The notes beneath the pieces were generated by a model that was not told where the DNA came from, did not search any database, and worked only from the letters and a program-made list of their open reading frames with translations. Shown in pieces: positions 35,205 to 47,172 of a stretch of 64,000 nucleotides of DNA. Numbering within the stretch: the stretch's first letter is position 1; every line of letters begins with the position of its first letter. Source of the stretch: Hyparrhenia diplandra (lineage: Eukaryota; Streptophyta; Magnoliopsida; Poales; Poaceae); contig JADLZK010013168.1 of the NCBI GenBank assembly GCA_015847255.1, positions 1-64,000 on the forward strand, read 5' to 3'. Made by a program: the position numbers and the translations under genes.

Positions 35205-38200
35205 CTAAGAAGCGGAACCCTTTGTTTGCTCAATTTCCAAGGCTTGTTCTGCGACCATGATACATGAATCCATCTCCAAATTTGTGGTCTCGCTGTTTTC
35301 TCTTAGTGAAGGGGGCGCTCTTGGCAAAGATAGGATATCGGGGCTGCATTGTATGTCAGGCTGGATTCCAACTTGATCAATTTCATGCAGCGCTGGAGAT
35401 AGATACTTTGCAACTGTGATAAACAGAGCAGAGCCATCATCCAGCTCAGTCACACTCTGCACAACAGAACTGGATTGTGAAGCATACCGAAATAAAGCGT
35501 TTTACAGAAAAGAATAGTGAAAGTGTTTTGTGAAGTTAGTCTTGCCTGAATTTTTCCTTTACCAAAGGTTCTATGGCCAACCAGAATAGCCCGTCCATTG
35601 TCATGTAATGCCCCTGCCAAGATTTCACTTGCACTTGCACTTCCTTCATTGACCTGCATAACAAATGTAAATACAGAACATGCATCAGCTAAATGGAGAA
35701 AAGGAAAAAAAAAAATGAAAGCAATATCGTAACATTTGTAATCCAGTAGGAAGTAAAAAAGAACATCTATACCAACTATGTTATTCTTGAGGGAAAAAAA
35801 AATAAAAAAAAAACAAATCATTTAAAGATCACTATGCAAAGAGTATAATCTTTTTTAAAAAAAAATTAACTGTGTGGTGGGGGTGGGGGGTGGGGTGCTT
35901 CCCCACCATTTTCATTTCAAAAACACTCGTGCCCTAGCAAAACACCAGAGCGCGAGGGAGAGTTTTACAAATTTGAAACAACACAAGCGGATGTAGGCAC
36001 ACCAGCCATGTCTTTCGTAATGAGAAGCATTGAAACAACAAACTTCATCGTATGTATAGGTTCGAGGACAATTTCAATAAGAGTGGTTATAGGCTTAGGC
36101 CTTAGGGTATTTGTGATGTTCCAAAGACTCAACATGGTTACAAAAAAAACATATGTGCTTCAGATGTGGAATTAACCACATACATATTAAGCAAGGTAGT
36201 AATAGTACTGCGACTCTTTTTGGCAAGTTTTGTACCCCTATATGATTTGGAAGGAATAGTAAAGGATGCAGCGATGGAAAACTCACAAGCACAACAAGAG
36301 GGTCATGCGTTAATGAATGCCCTTGGATCATATTTATTGGTAGCACATTCCCGTCACGATCAATAGTGTTGACAAGAGTTTCATCTCCATCCAACCAGAT
36401 TTGAGCCACATCAAGACCAGCTTTTACTAAACCTCCCTATTCAAAACAATAAGATTAATACAAGAAAAATATAGCAATTCAACATCTGAAGGCAACTGTG
36501 ACAAATATAGACTGACTGGGTTATTCCGTAGATCTAGAATATAAGACTGGACACCCACGTCCTCCATCCTTTTTACGGCATTTTCCATTTCAGATGCTGC
36601 AGTCTGGTTTAAAAGAAAAGGATATAATATGAATGGTCTAAAAAGATAATATGGAAGTACTTCAGAAGACTATTAAGGATTGAGGTAAGAATATATACGT
36701 TCACAGCAAACAAGTTCAGGGTGTTTTCAGACTCAATTTGGCGATGGACAATAAAGTAAGTAAAATTGATTTAAGTTTTTAGAGTAACCAGGCAACTGGT
36801 TCGAAATGGAAGCCTCAAATGTTTACATTCCTTCACTATAATCATGGCACAGGGGAATTTGTGAAAAATTTAGTTATAATTAAATCCATACTGAGAAAAA
36901 CAATTCAACTTTGCTTAGTGATAATTTTATTTTTACGTGCAAACATAAAGAAACAAATTTTGAACATGTACAGTATTTACCTGAGAAAAGGAAGCTAATC
37001 TAACATAGCCAGTCTTGCACTCATGGCCATCGTCCGACCTATGAGAGATAATTGCAGTTGATAGAGGTGAAAGGTTGATAATTTCACGAGACAGCTGGAC
37101 CTTTGGAAACAAAAGGTAGTGGATGTAATTAGGAAACACTCAATCACTGTCTTAGTAGGAAAATGGTTCTCTTGTAGTTAATGCATTTTTCAACAGAGTG
37201 GCTATTGCAATTTGATGAGCTCTGTAGACACAGTTCACAACTTTGAAATTACACATTAAAACCTTAAGATTTTAGAATTGCTCAAACAGAAATTTAGGCA
37301 TTTACCTCTTTTTGTCTTAAACTCCCACCCCTTTCACTGCCAGTTCCTGGATATATATAAAAATATGCATCAGTAAGAAAACAAATACAAAGAAGAGGAA
37401 CTATCTTTCCATGCCTGAGTTTACCAAATTACATAAAGGGGATTCAGGATATAATATAATAGAAGCCTAGAATGCCAGATTTTGGTGAACCAAAAATCAC
37501 AATGTTTTTTTATATATAGTTTATAAACCAAAACATTGGCCATTTATTATCAGTGTCTGGTTTTTTCTTTTTTAAACAAGTGTCTGAATGTTGAACTAGT
37601 ACATCTCAAGTTGAAGTATGTTTCATGAGCAGCAAACCAGATTTAACTGAAGCTAAGGACATACTATGAAAAAAAAGGGACACACTATGAAGCTCAAGGT
37701 AAGGAAATACATCTAACAACTTCACTCTCACTGTTGTTCCTACACGGCCTCTAAGCCTCTGTGCTGCAGCCTCTCCATCCAAACCAGAAACACTTTTGCC
37801 TGCAGAATGAGAAGATATCATCATCAGTAATAGACCTCCTGCACTCCTGGGAATGAGCCTAGTTATATAACAACTTGGCTGCAGGGAAAAAATAGACATG
37901 CATAATCAGCATAGGGTCAATCACAGTTTTGGCTCCCAGTTGTGACAAACATTATCTGCCAGCTGTGACTGTTAACCAACAAAAGGGGCAAAATGCAAAA
38001 GTACAAAGTAGACATTACATCTTATTATCAATCATTCCATCACCTGTAAATGAATCTCTGCAGTATTAAGCTGCATTTTCATAATTTCCTTATAATTCAA
38101 TGTTGATAAAAAAGGATAAAGCTGAAGTCAAAACAGATGCCTCATAGACATGTGCTAATACAACACATAAGAACTATGCAAGCAAGCTAGATACAACATT

Positions 38201-39474
38201 TAATTCATAAACAATGTAGTATGCTTTGTGTAATTACTAGAAAGATGAACAGTATGAAGAGGTAAATACCATCTATCTCAACTAGCTCATCGCCTTCATG
38301 TATGCCTGCTCGATCTGCTGGGCCTCCTCGAATGCAGTCCATAACAAGCTGAAACGGATTTGGAATTAGTAATTGTAATTGGAACACTCCCTTATCACGT
38401 CCTCTTTACAAGTGGATGAACAAAAACAAACTTACCAATCGTCCAGAGCTTGGCTCCTTGTTTATGAACACCCCAACCCCTTGCACATTCCCATCGCTTC
38501 CTATCCTAAAACTCTGGTACTCCTGTATGTGAACAATCATTCATAGACTTGTCACGACTCACAACTCATACTAGCTTTGTGCTAGCCAGGTAGTAAGAGA
38601 CGTTCTCACTTGACAATATCAACCCAAGCATGCATACCGCGGGGCTGATGATCCTCGTAAATGGGTCGCCGAGTGTGGATAGCATACCACTGATCTTACT
38701 GTAGGCAGCATCCGCTGATTTCAGTGGAAATATCTCTACCATGGTTTGCTGCAGTTTCTGATCCCAATCTGCACACTAGGACAAATAAGTACATTGAAAA
38801 ATAACTTGTCCTATTTCATCAGTCTTCAGCTCCTATCACTCTTGTTAAAGTACCAACCAAACACTATCCTATCATTTGTATCAAAAGTTGAAAACTAGCA
38901 ACTGAAAACACTCGGAGAGAACCATTACGCAAAATTGAGGGTTGTACCTTGGTGGTTGAAGGTAGGATCAACGAAGGTCTCACGGATCAACCCCCACGTC
39001 TCCACCAGCGTTTTCTGCACTCTGTTCACCTGACAACAACCGAAACAAAGAAAATCACCATGTAAAGTCCGTACCTGAACGCGGCGGCACTAGGAACTTG
39101 AGGAACGCAACTCACCTCGCGCGCCTTGGAGACGGGGAACGCGACGGTGAGCGACTCGGCCCGGGCAAGCGGCGGCGTCGGCAGCGGAGACACATCTCCG
39201 GCGGAGAACCCGGTCAGTGACACCACGGCCGCGGCGGCGAGCCCCCCACCGCCGCCTGTCCCAGCGCCCGGCCGCCGCCGTGATCCGGCCCGGAAGCCCG
39301 GACTGCCGCCTGCTGCGTCGGCGGAGGCTGCTCTCGGCCCAGGCCCGCGGACCGCACCCGGAGTCTCGCTCTGCCCCCAAGAACCGCCGGCCGCGGCAAG
39401 GCCTTTCGCACCCGTCCGCCGGGCAGCGGGCGCGGGGCAAGTGTAGCGACGAGGGAGCACTCCACCATTTCCAT
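35205..39474 (-). CDS. CTPA: Carboxyl-terminal processing protease, chloroplast type
   Basis: Twelve exons on the minus strand: 39474-39116, 39029-38948, 38768-38638, 38522-38436, 38348-38270, 37799-37710, 37346-37306, 37100-36981, 36603-36517, 36436-36287, 35653-35546, 35456-35205; about 528 residues, normal for plant CtpA. The Arg/Ala-rich N-terminus fits a plastid transit peptide. A PDZ domain spans exons 4-6 (VMDCIRGGPADRAGI). The S41 catalytic core has the Ser in NEGSASASE and the Lys in TFGKGKIQ (exon 11). In the thylakoid lumen CtpA enzymes trim the C-terminus of photosystem II D1, though plants have several paralogues. Exon 11 ends with a GC donor (CAG|GCAAG). Two apparent frame problems exist: one inside exon 1 (about 39240-39300), and one missing base at the exon 6 donor (37710). 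Confidence 0.9.
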
Positions 39475-40090
39475 GGACGCGATGCCGGAGGAGCGCGCGG
39501 GATACAGTAGAATACAAATGTTCCGCCGGAGACCGGGAGATGTCCACGAGAATCTTTTGGCCGTGTGCCGTCTCGTCGTCAGTTGAAGTAGCTGGGCTGG
39601 TGGACAGGAGGTGATCCGTGTGGAGGGATCTTCTCGCGCGTCCACGTCGAGGGTCCAGCGTCGCACACGTATCTCCGGTCTGCCGGGTCGAGGCGTTTGG
39701 GTGGTGGTGCGCGAGACTCCACAAAACTGATGGAGGAGAAATACTCCTGCAGATAAAAAGTGCATTTTTTCAGATAACAGAAAAAGTTGTGGCTTCAAAC
39801 CTCTCCTAAGAAATGCCATAGGTCCAATTCAAAATCAATCAACTAGGAAACACTACAATATTCAAACATTACTAACTAATGCGAAATCTCAAAGGCCGCC
39901 CTCTATGTGAAGAGGGCAACTCTATTGCTCCCATTTAAACTATAATGTGTGCCTTGCAACAGAGCTCAAAAACGAAACCAGTGTGTCCCCTGAAAAAAAA
40001 CTGAAGAAAAGATTTTGTTACACAAAATCATTACATATTGCTAACAATCCGCTGCAACACCCGTCAATGACAAAGATTTTAAGATTTTGC
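39475..40090. other. Upstream region of the protease gene
   Basis: It should hold the promoter and 5' leader of the minus-strand protease. No clear TATA box. AT-rich beyond 39750. Nothing else was recognised. Confidence 0.4.
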
Positions 40091-40097
40091 CCACCAT

Positions 40098-40153
40098 GCA
40101 TAGACCAAGAGTTTTTTTTTTTTTTTTTTTGCGAAGAGCATAGACCAAGAGTT
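40098..40153 (-). mobile_element. Tail-only retroposon insertion (about 24 bp) with 16-bp duplications
   Basis: GCATAGACCAAGAGTT at 40098-40113 is repeated at 40138-40153. The insert between them is only a T run followed by GCGAAGA; on the minus strand this reads TCTTCGC then poly(A). A long target duplication around a poly(A) tail is the mark of target-primed reverse transcription, here aborted after a few bases of the parent element. Confidence 0.75.
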
Positions 40154-40302
40154 AAGTACATGATTAATATTCTCAGGAGGTTTGATGCCTAATACAAAAT
40201 GAGTAGCATGTCAGGCTCTGGCATAATGACACGCAAACAAAAGGTGAGAATGACTCTTCTTTTAAAGTGTCACATTAATATTTTAATTTTGAGAGGTAAT
40301 TT

Positions 40303-40349
40303 CAAATGCCAATTATCGCAAAAAAAAAAAAAAAAAACAAATGCCAATT
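40303..40349 (+). mobile_element. Second tail-only retroposon insertion with 12-bp duplications
   Basis: CAAATGCCAATT at 40303-40314 is repeated at 40338-40349, enclosing ATCGC plus about 18 A. The sequence abutting the tail (TCGC-poly(A)) is the same as in the insertion at 40098, but in the opposite orientation. Confidence 0.75.
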
Positions 40350-40359
40350 TTTATGGTCT

Positions 40360-40850
40360 AACCTTAACTCCGTTACTGGAAGTTAAGTTACATAGATTTG
40401 ACTATCAAAATGTCGTCTTTGTGAAAACTCCACACAAAAGGATACAAATCCTCATTCAAAGATCTCTTGTGTCAGTCGGTTAGTCTATTGCTCACTAACG
40501 ATCTCCTGAAAGAGATTAGCGAAGCACTTCAGCTAATGTTGCATGTTTTCGACGCAAAATATTAAACAACGAGAATATTAAAATTTCAAAGCTTAGGTCC
40601 CCAACCATGCTGTGGCGAAGCTACAGACAAATATACCCTGGTGCACTGTTTTAGTAACTTGCAAAATTTTGTGTAAATACATGGTAACAATAAGTTTGTT
40701 AAATGATAATTTAAAATTACCCCGGTGCCTGTGCACCAGGGAAGAACAACGTGGCGTCGCCCATGCAACCATGTACGTGTCTTCCCAAAACCTAATATGG
40801 TGTTCACTCCTCAGGTTGAAAGCCTGAGGTTTGGGAATTGATCGATCACA
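40360..40850. other. Stretch without a gene
   Basis: AT-rich. Nothing was recognised except a small inverted motif, GGTGCACTG / GTGCACCAGG, near 40640 and 40730. Confidence 0.4.
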
Positions 40851-40879
40851 TCCACGAGGTTTGACAAAAAAAATGTGAG

Positions 40880-42190
40880 TCTCCTTGACAAAGACGGGGC
40901 GACTCGAGGGCTCCCCCCACCGTGCCGCCACAAGGCCCCCTCCCACCTCGCCGGCCGGGCCGCCGCTGCCACAAGCCGTCGGCGGCGCCCCCCATCTCCT
41001 TCCCCGTCCCTCTCCTCTTTCCTCCCCTCTCGGCTCCACCTCCCTCCCCTCGCTCCTTCGACGCCGGTGACTGCCGGGCGGCGTGAGGGTCGATCCGGCT
41101 CCTCGGCGGCTGGTCCGGCCTCCCCCATGGCGGATCGGGCTTCCCCCCGGTGTTCCCGCGATTGGTGTGCCCGGATCGGCCCGGCGGACCGACCTAGGGT
41201 TGGTGCGACGTTCGCTGGGCGGTCTTTGCGAGGTGGCGGCTCTCTTGGCGGCCGATATGGCTCACGCCTCGGTGGGCTTGGCGGCGCGGACGATGGCACC
41301 GTTCTCTCCGCCGTTTGTTGGAGGGATGGATTGGCGGCGGCCGCATACCTCGCCGTTTAAGGAGTCCGCGTGGCGCGGGCTGATCCGGTATTTTCAGATG
41401 GATCCGCGCACGCGCCTATTGCGCCCTCTCGGTGCAGGTGGTGCTCGACGATGTGGACTCGGGCGGGCGTTGCCTTGGGTCGGGGATATCTCCCCGGGCG
41501 ACGGCCGGGTGGTCGATCTGGACCCGGGCACCGGATGGGGATGCCGGCGTTTGCACCGGCTATTCAACACGCCGTCCACCCCGCTCTCCCCGAGGTCGTG
41601 GCCCGGATCAACTACAACGGGCTCTCGGCTCGAGAATACGTCGCCCCAGGCGGCTCGCTCGCTAATCAACTCCGACATCCACACCAAAGGACACCGCCGC
41701 CCCCTGTTTCTTTTCGCTACCTCGCTCCATCGGGTGAAGACCCTACCGATTATCTCCGGCATCTCGTCGTGTGAAGGTTCAGCTTGGATGTGCTTTGCGG
41801 GATCTTGGAATACGGGTGAAAACCCTGCACTTTGGCGATGGCCAATCGACGTCATTTTCCTCCTTGGAGGCGTCGGCTGTAACTTCCTCCTCTTTCATTG
41901 ATGGTGGCATCTGTGGACATCATTTACCTTCTTGAAGGCATCAACACAAGCACACCTCCTAGCCACGCCCCGCACTATGGCAATTGGGACCTAGCTACGG
42001 CGTCAAGGGCAAGCCATGGACGCCCTCTCGTTAATCAAATAGAGGGTCGAAACATTTAGTTTGTTGTATTGTCCTCGTCGATTTATAAGTCTATGACTTT
42101 TCTCTTGTTGTTTTTTCTGTCTCTTTTGTCTTTTTTGGCTGTGTATATCTCCGGATGTAGAGGCCGGATTTTTTTAATTCATTATCTCAA
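40880..42190 (+). mobile_element. LINE-like retroposon, probably non-autonomous
   Basis: A GC-rich 5' part (40900-41780) passes into a 3' tail reading TTTTGGCTGTGTATATCTCC then GGATGTAGAGGCCGGATTTT and ending in a short A run (about 42187-42193). That 3' end (GGCTGTGTGCATC...GCAGAGGCCGGG in related copies, from memory) is typical of grass LINEs. No reverse transcriptase or endonuclease is present. The long open frames (for example 41083-41901) carry no domain and reflect GC-rich composition. Target duplications were not found, so the 5' boundary is approximate. Confidence 0.45.
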
Positions 42191-42214
42191 AAAAACTTTC
42201 TTTTACTTGGGCTT

Positions 42215-42265
42215 AATTTTTTTGTTCTCGAATACGCAACGCGTGTATCATTGTATTAAGAAGAA
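42215..42265 (-). mobile_element. LINE 3'-tail fragment
   Basis: A T run followed by CTCGAATACGCAACGCGTGT and ATCATTGTATTAAGAAG. Read on the minus strand it is an ATACAATGATACGC...TTCGAG-poly(A) end, a pattern I associate with grass LINE tails. The extent beyond 42265 is not clear. Confidence 0.35.
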
Positions 42266-42269
42266 TCCG

Positions 42270-43039
42270 AATTTGGTTATAAAGCCGACCAACGCCGGCT
42301 AAGACTCATGATTATATTGAAGACTCAGGCGATAGGAAGCTATCCACCCGATGCTAGACTTCAGAAATTTCTTTGCGCCGACCAAGATCCAATGATCAGC
42401 CTGCCGCGCCTTGATGATGAGTTCTCAAAGTGTATGAGTTTCTCATTTCTCCAACTTGTAATAAAATCTCTTATAAATTACAAACTTGGGAAATCAAGGA
42501 TCGTACCTTTGGACCTTCCTATGCGTCGTTCGTATGTAGACATTTACGAGATTTTTAAGGGAAACAAAGTGTTAACTTGCACTTTTACATGTCAATCACT
42601 AACGGTAACTTTGTAAGTGCATTTTTGGTAGAGGCTGGGTTCCCTTATTTAAAAAAAAAACTTTGACTTTTGCTGTTTATCTGTTGAGAGATTGTTTTTT
42701 GGTACTAAATTTGTTAGATTTCTATACGCTTGAGTGTGCTTTAAGATTTGTGCTACAACTATTTCTACTGGGTATTTTAAAAGATACAGATTTGACCACA
42801 TAAAATACAGTCCTAAAAAAACTTTATAACTGCATTTGGTCGCCCATGTGAGATTTGGTGTATTAGCCGAGTTATTGAGAAATATATGCAGGTGTGAATT
42901 ATGAAATTGACACACCTCAATTTTTAAAGGAGCGGGGTTCAACTCAATGGAGATTTAAATTTGTTTTACATTTTGAAATTGAGTTTAGAAAGCGTCACAC
43001 TATATTTTGAAATTTCTACAGTTTAAATACCCCACCCTC
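42270..43039. other. Stretch without a gene
   Basis: AT-rich. Nothing was recognised. Confidence 0.4.
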
Positions 43040-43042
43040 TAA

Positions 43043-43179
43043 GGGTTTGTTTGGATGTGCATGTATTTGCCTAAGTGCACATGTATTGAAGTGGATCAAA
43101 GTGCATTTGAAATTTTGAACTAAGTTTCACTCCAACCCATATGGTTTGGTGTAGAATACATGTGCATCCAAACAAGACC
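43043..43179. mobile_element. Tourist-type MITE
   Basis: The terminal inverted repeat GGGTTTGTTTGGATGTGCAT at the left pairs with ATGTGCATCCAAACAAGACC at the right. TAA lies on both sides (43040-43042 and 43180-43182), the 3-bp duplication of PIF/Harbinger-type Tourist MITEs. 137 bp, with the stem continuing inward (ATGTATT / AATACAT). Confidence 0.8.
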
Positions 43180-43206
43180 TAAATGTATTTTTTTTATCTC
43201 CTCCCT

Positions 43207-43646
43207 TGTCACAACCCGTCTTTCCGGTCAACGCGATAGGAAGAACAGAGGCGTGGCGTGAAGCTGAAATCGGGCGAAGATCGCGGGCGTAGTCATCGCC
43301 GCCAGCGGCGGGCGGGCGGTGGGCGGCGCGCATGGGCTTGGGCGGGCCGCTAGCGGGGGCGGGGGCGGCGCGTTTGAGGGGAGCGGGCGGCGGGGCACAA
43401 AGGCGGCGACGCGGCGGCGGCTAGGAGTTAGAGAGCAAGGTAAAACCTAATTATTTTCTTCTTGATTGTCTCACGATAGTTGCCCCCATATTTATATGAG
43501 GGGTTTACAATTGCTAACGGGCCAGGCCCATTAGTCTTTTCTAACTCACTTTAATTTAATCTAATAATTATAATAATAAAGCTAAATAATAATTAAATAT
43601 TCAGCCACTCCGCTTATTCTGGGCGACTCGCTGACTGAATCTGACA
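43207..43646 (-). repeat. 3' LTR of the gypsy element
   Basis: 440 bp, paired with 47173-47597. Most differences from the other LTR are in the GC-rich tract (43310-43420), where simple-sequence indels dominate. Confidence 0.93.
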
Positions 43647-43713
43647 TCTCTCCCCGCATGGAGATTCAGCTCGTCCTCGAGCTGGAAGTCTTGGTGGACT
43701 CTCGATTTGAGCA

Positions 43714-44510
43714 TTAATTCAGGTTCAGGAACCGTGTACCATCATGAAACCGAGGCAATGCTGAAATATCCGTAGGTATCTCCTCACGGTGTGGTTTGAG
43801 CATGCTGACATGAAAGGCACTGTGGATGCGGGTTCCAGGTGGTAGATTCAATGCATATGTAACTGGAGTAATGATTTTGCCGTCTTTGAAGGGTCCAAAA
43901 TATTTGGGAGAGAGCTTGCCTTTGTTTAAATCAGAAATAGTTGTCACGTGATCGGGATAAAAGTTTGAGCGGATATAATCACCCACTTTAAATTCTCGTC
44001 TGTATGTTTAGCACCAAAATATTTGTGATAATAATCCTGAGACAATTACAAACGAACCTTTGTCTGATTGAGAAAAGCATCCCGTTGAGTGAGTAAGTCG
44101 TGCACAGTTGATAATGTTGTCTTACCCGGATGATAACCACGGATGGTAGGGGGGTCGCGCCCATACACAAGTTTGAACGGTGTTGTTTGGTCGATGCATG
44201 GAATGAGGTAGTATAGCAATATTCAGCCCAAGGTGACCATCTTACCCAATCCTTTGGTTTGTCACCAGTCAAGCAGTGAAGATACATCGTAATAATTTTG
44301 TTGACGACCTCGGCCTGGCCATCTGCTTAAGGATGAGAAGCTGACGTTGGTGGTAAAATAATGCTGGACAGTCTGAAAATTTCTTGCCAAAATTGGCTTA
44401 GAAAGATCACATCTCGATCACTAACAGAGATCACTAACAAGCAAATAAAGAAGCCCAATTGAATTTCGGAGATAGCCATGCTAGAAAATTTATCTGAAGT
44501 TCTGACGAGA
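43714..44510 (-). pseudogene. Gypsy integrase, C-terminal part
   Basis: The catalytic-core end is recognisable (VSDRDVIFLSQFW near 44425, SHPQADGQAEVVNK near 44330, WAEYCYTTSFHAS near 44210). The C-terminal domain follows (LSPKYFGPF, NLPPGTRIHSAFHVSMLKP, about 43910-43780). The zinc-binding HHCC domain and the first catalytic Asp region are absent, deleted between the RNase H end (about 44518) and 44500. Confidence 0.85.
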
Positions 44511-44514
44511 TAAT

Positions 44515-45720
44515 GCATCAGCTACCACATTGGATTTACTCGATTTGTATTCCACAATGAAATCATAGCCAAGTAATTTGCTAACCCATTGATGTTGAGG
44601 AACTGTAAACATACGTTGATCTAGAATATATTTAAGATTATAATGATCTGACCCGATAATAAATGGGCGGCCCCTGAGGTACGGTTGCCAATGTTTGACG
44701 GGTTACCAATCCTATGAGTTCTCTTTCATAAGCAACCAACTTTTTATACTTATCGGGCATACGCTTGCTAAAGTAAGCTATTGGACCATTACCCTGATGT
44801 AAAACAACACCCATACCTGTGCCAGACGCATCACATTCCACGACAAATAATTTATTAAAGTCTGAAAGTTGAAGAACTGGTGCTGATGATAAAGTCCGCT
44901 TAAGGTGCTCAAAGGCTGTTGTAGCTAAGGGTGTCCAACAGAATGAAACGTTTTTAAGAAGATCAATCAAAGGACGTGCAATTGTACTATAGTCCATAAT
45001 AAACTTTCTGTAGTAATCTGCAAGCCCGAGAAAACCTCGCAATTTCCAGAGAGTTGTAGGTAGCGGCCAAGCAGTGATGGCCTCAATTTTCTCTAGATCA
45101 ACAGCCACTCCAGCATCCAATATAATATGTCCCAAATAACCCAATTGTGATTGACCAAAGAGGCATTTAGACTTGTTTAAGAAGATGTTGTGAGATGCTA
45201 GTACCTTGAAGACCTCTTCCACATGGCTCAGATGCTCAGACCAGGATTTGCTAAATATGAGGATATCATCAAAGAAAACCAGCACAAACTTTCGGAGAAA
45301 CGGTCCCAAAATATCATTCATCAACGCTTGAAAGGTTGAAGGTGCATTGCATAAACCAAATGACATGACCAAAAACTCAAAGTGCCCATGATGTGTTCTG
45401 AAAGTTGTCTTCTCGATGTCTGGGGGATGCATGCGTACTTGGTGATAGCATGAGCGCAGATCTAATTTGGTAAAGAATTTAGCACCTTCTAACTCATCAA
45501 ACAATTCAGCAATAATCGGTATTGGGAATTTGTCTTTCAAGGTATTACTACTGAGCTCCCGATAATCAACAAAAAATCGCCAAGTCTTATCATGCTTCTG
45601 GACAAGAAGGACAGGTGATGAAAATGGCGAAGTGCTATACTGGATGATACCTTCTTGAAGCATCTCTCGAGCATTGTCGTTCTAACTCATTCTTCGTAGA
45701 CTGAGGGGTAACGACAAGGA
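44515..45720 (-). pseudogene. Gypsy reverse transcriptase and RNase H
   Basis: An open frame (45663-44638) with the reverse transcriptase core: FFVDYRELSSNTLKDKFPIP, FTKLDLRSCYHQVRM, FLVMSFGLCNAPSTFQ and the catalytic VFFDDILIFSK. RNase H follows (VVECDASGTGMGVVLHQ), ending near 44518 (VVADALSR). One frame break lies at about 44690. The enzyme core looks unusually intact for such a deleted element. Confidence 0.92.
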
Positions 45721-46169
45721 CGAACAACGGTCGGCTGAGTAGGATCCTTGAGATGATTTTGATGATCATAACGCCGCTGAGGTGGGAGTCCCGAAGGGTC
45801 TCTAAAAAGCTGTTGGAATTTGCATAATAGGGGATCCATAGGCACATCAGGAGAAAGTATATGAATACCTGGTGTGGAATCTGTTTTTTAGAAAGATCGT
45901 GCCATGTGATCGGTTGTCCTTTTCGCCCGTAACTTCATAATGAGTTTATTAAAATTCCAAACAATATTTTCCAAGGAACTCAGCCAATCCACACCCAAAA
46001 CAACATCATAGCCTTCCCAATTTAATCTTTGAAGAAATCTGCTTTAAAACTTTCAAAGTAGCAATAGAAAATTCAATATCATCATACCTCCCAACATTTG
46101 TTATATGTTGTCCATTAGCTTACAAAGAACCTTGAGGGAACGATGTAAGGAAGAACTTTAGCGGCCCAG

Positions 46170-46262
46170 TTTTATAGCCAAATCAGGATTCAGAAAATTG
46201 TGTGTTGAGCCAGAATCCAATAAAGCCAATAAATTGGTGCCATTTATATTTAAAAGTAGTTG
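46170..46262 (-). pseudogene. Gypsy aspartic protease segment
   Basis: The catalytic motif LLDSGSTHNFL, followed by NPDLAIKLG. The flanking frame is broken. Confidence 0.8.
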
Positions 46263-46293
46263 CATGGTAGGACGAGTAGATATGCCAGTTAAT

Positions 46294-47146
46294 TCATGAA
46301 CTGATATTTGAACATCCGAATATCCTTTGTTGTGTACCTTGAGGTCTGGTCGGACTTGAAGCGGTGTAGAGACGTCTAGCCAATGTTATGGCGGTTTCAA
46401 TATCGGTGGTTGGTGTAGTTGGACGCCGACCGAATCGAGGTGCTAACCCAGCGATATAAAACATAGCCTGCTGTTTGTCGGAGAGGTGTTGTTCCTTATT
46501 CAGCGTTGTTGTGAATGTATTTGTGTACCTGTCCAAATCTCTCAAGGGCGCGGTGCTGTCAAATTACCAAGATGATTATGTAATGGAGTTCCAAAACGCC
46601 TAGTAATAGCTGCAGAAAATTCTGGCCAAGTTGGTTGACCCACTTCATTTTCCCAACGAATAAACCAAGATAATGCGTTCCCTTGAAGATGGAACGAAGT
46701 GAGCTCAGATCCGACAAGATCAATAATTCCTTCGCCGAGAAAAAAATTTATTGCACTTATACAGCCAATGAGAAGGGTCACCCTTGCCATCATACTCAGG
46801 AAAAAAATAATTTAATATTATTGCCGGTCTGCATCGGGATTTTCTCGCAAGAATTTAGGTGGAGATTCTCAGAGGAATTTCTCCGGGAATTTCTGTATCA
46901 AATTCTAGATGAAAATTCAGGCTGTCCGGCCGTTGGATGGAGGAATCGGAGGTGCGGCGGATGGGGGCTCATCGGTGTCTACAGATTGAAGAGAGCGCTT
47001 GGAGGGCGAGATGTACTTAGCCGATGATGGGCCGAATCAGCCTCCATGGCTTTGGCTGCCATGGCTTTGGCTTCCACGGATGCGATGTATTCGCCGATGA
47101 TCTTGGTGAAGTTCGCCGTGAAGATTTGTCCCTCGGTGCGTGCCAT
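46294..47146 (-). pseudogene. Gypsy gag
   Basis: Starts MARTEGQIF at 47146. The capsid (retrotransposon gag) domain covers GNALSWFIRWENEVGQPTW (about 46665) to the segment ending FYIAGLAPRFG (about 46440). Frames break near 47000, 46790 and 46545, and no zinc knuckle was seen in what remains. Confidence 0.8.
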
Positions 47147-47172
47147 TGGATCGGTGGTCTCCGGATACCAAC

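Noticed and set aside
41083..41901. 272-codon plus-strand open frame
   Set aside because: GC-driven, no domain, and overlapped by equally long frames; it lies in a LINE-like retroposon.
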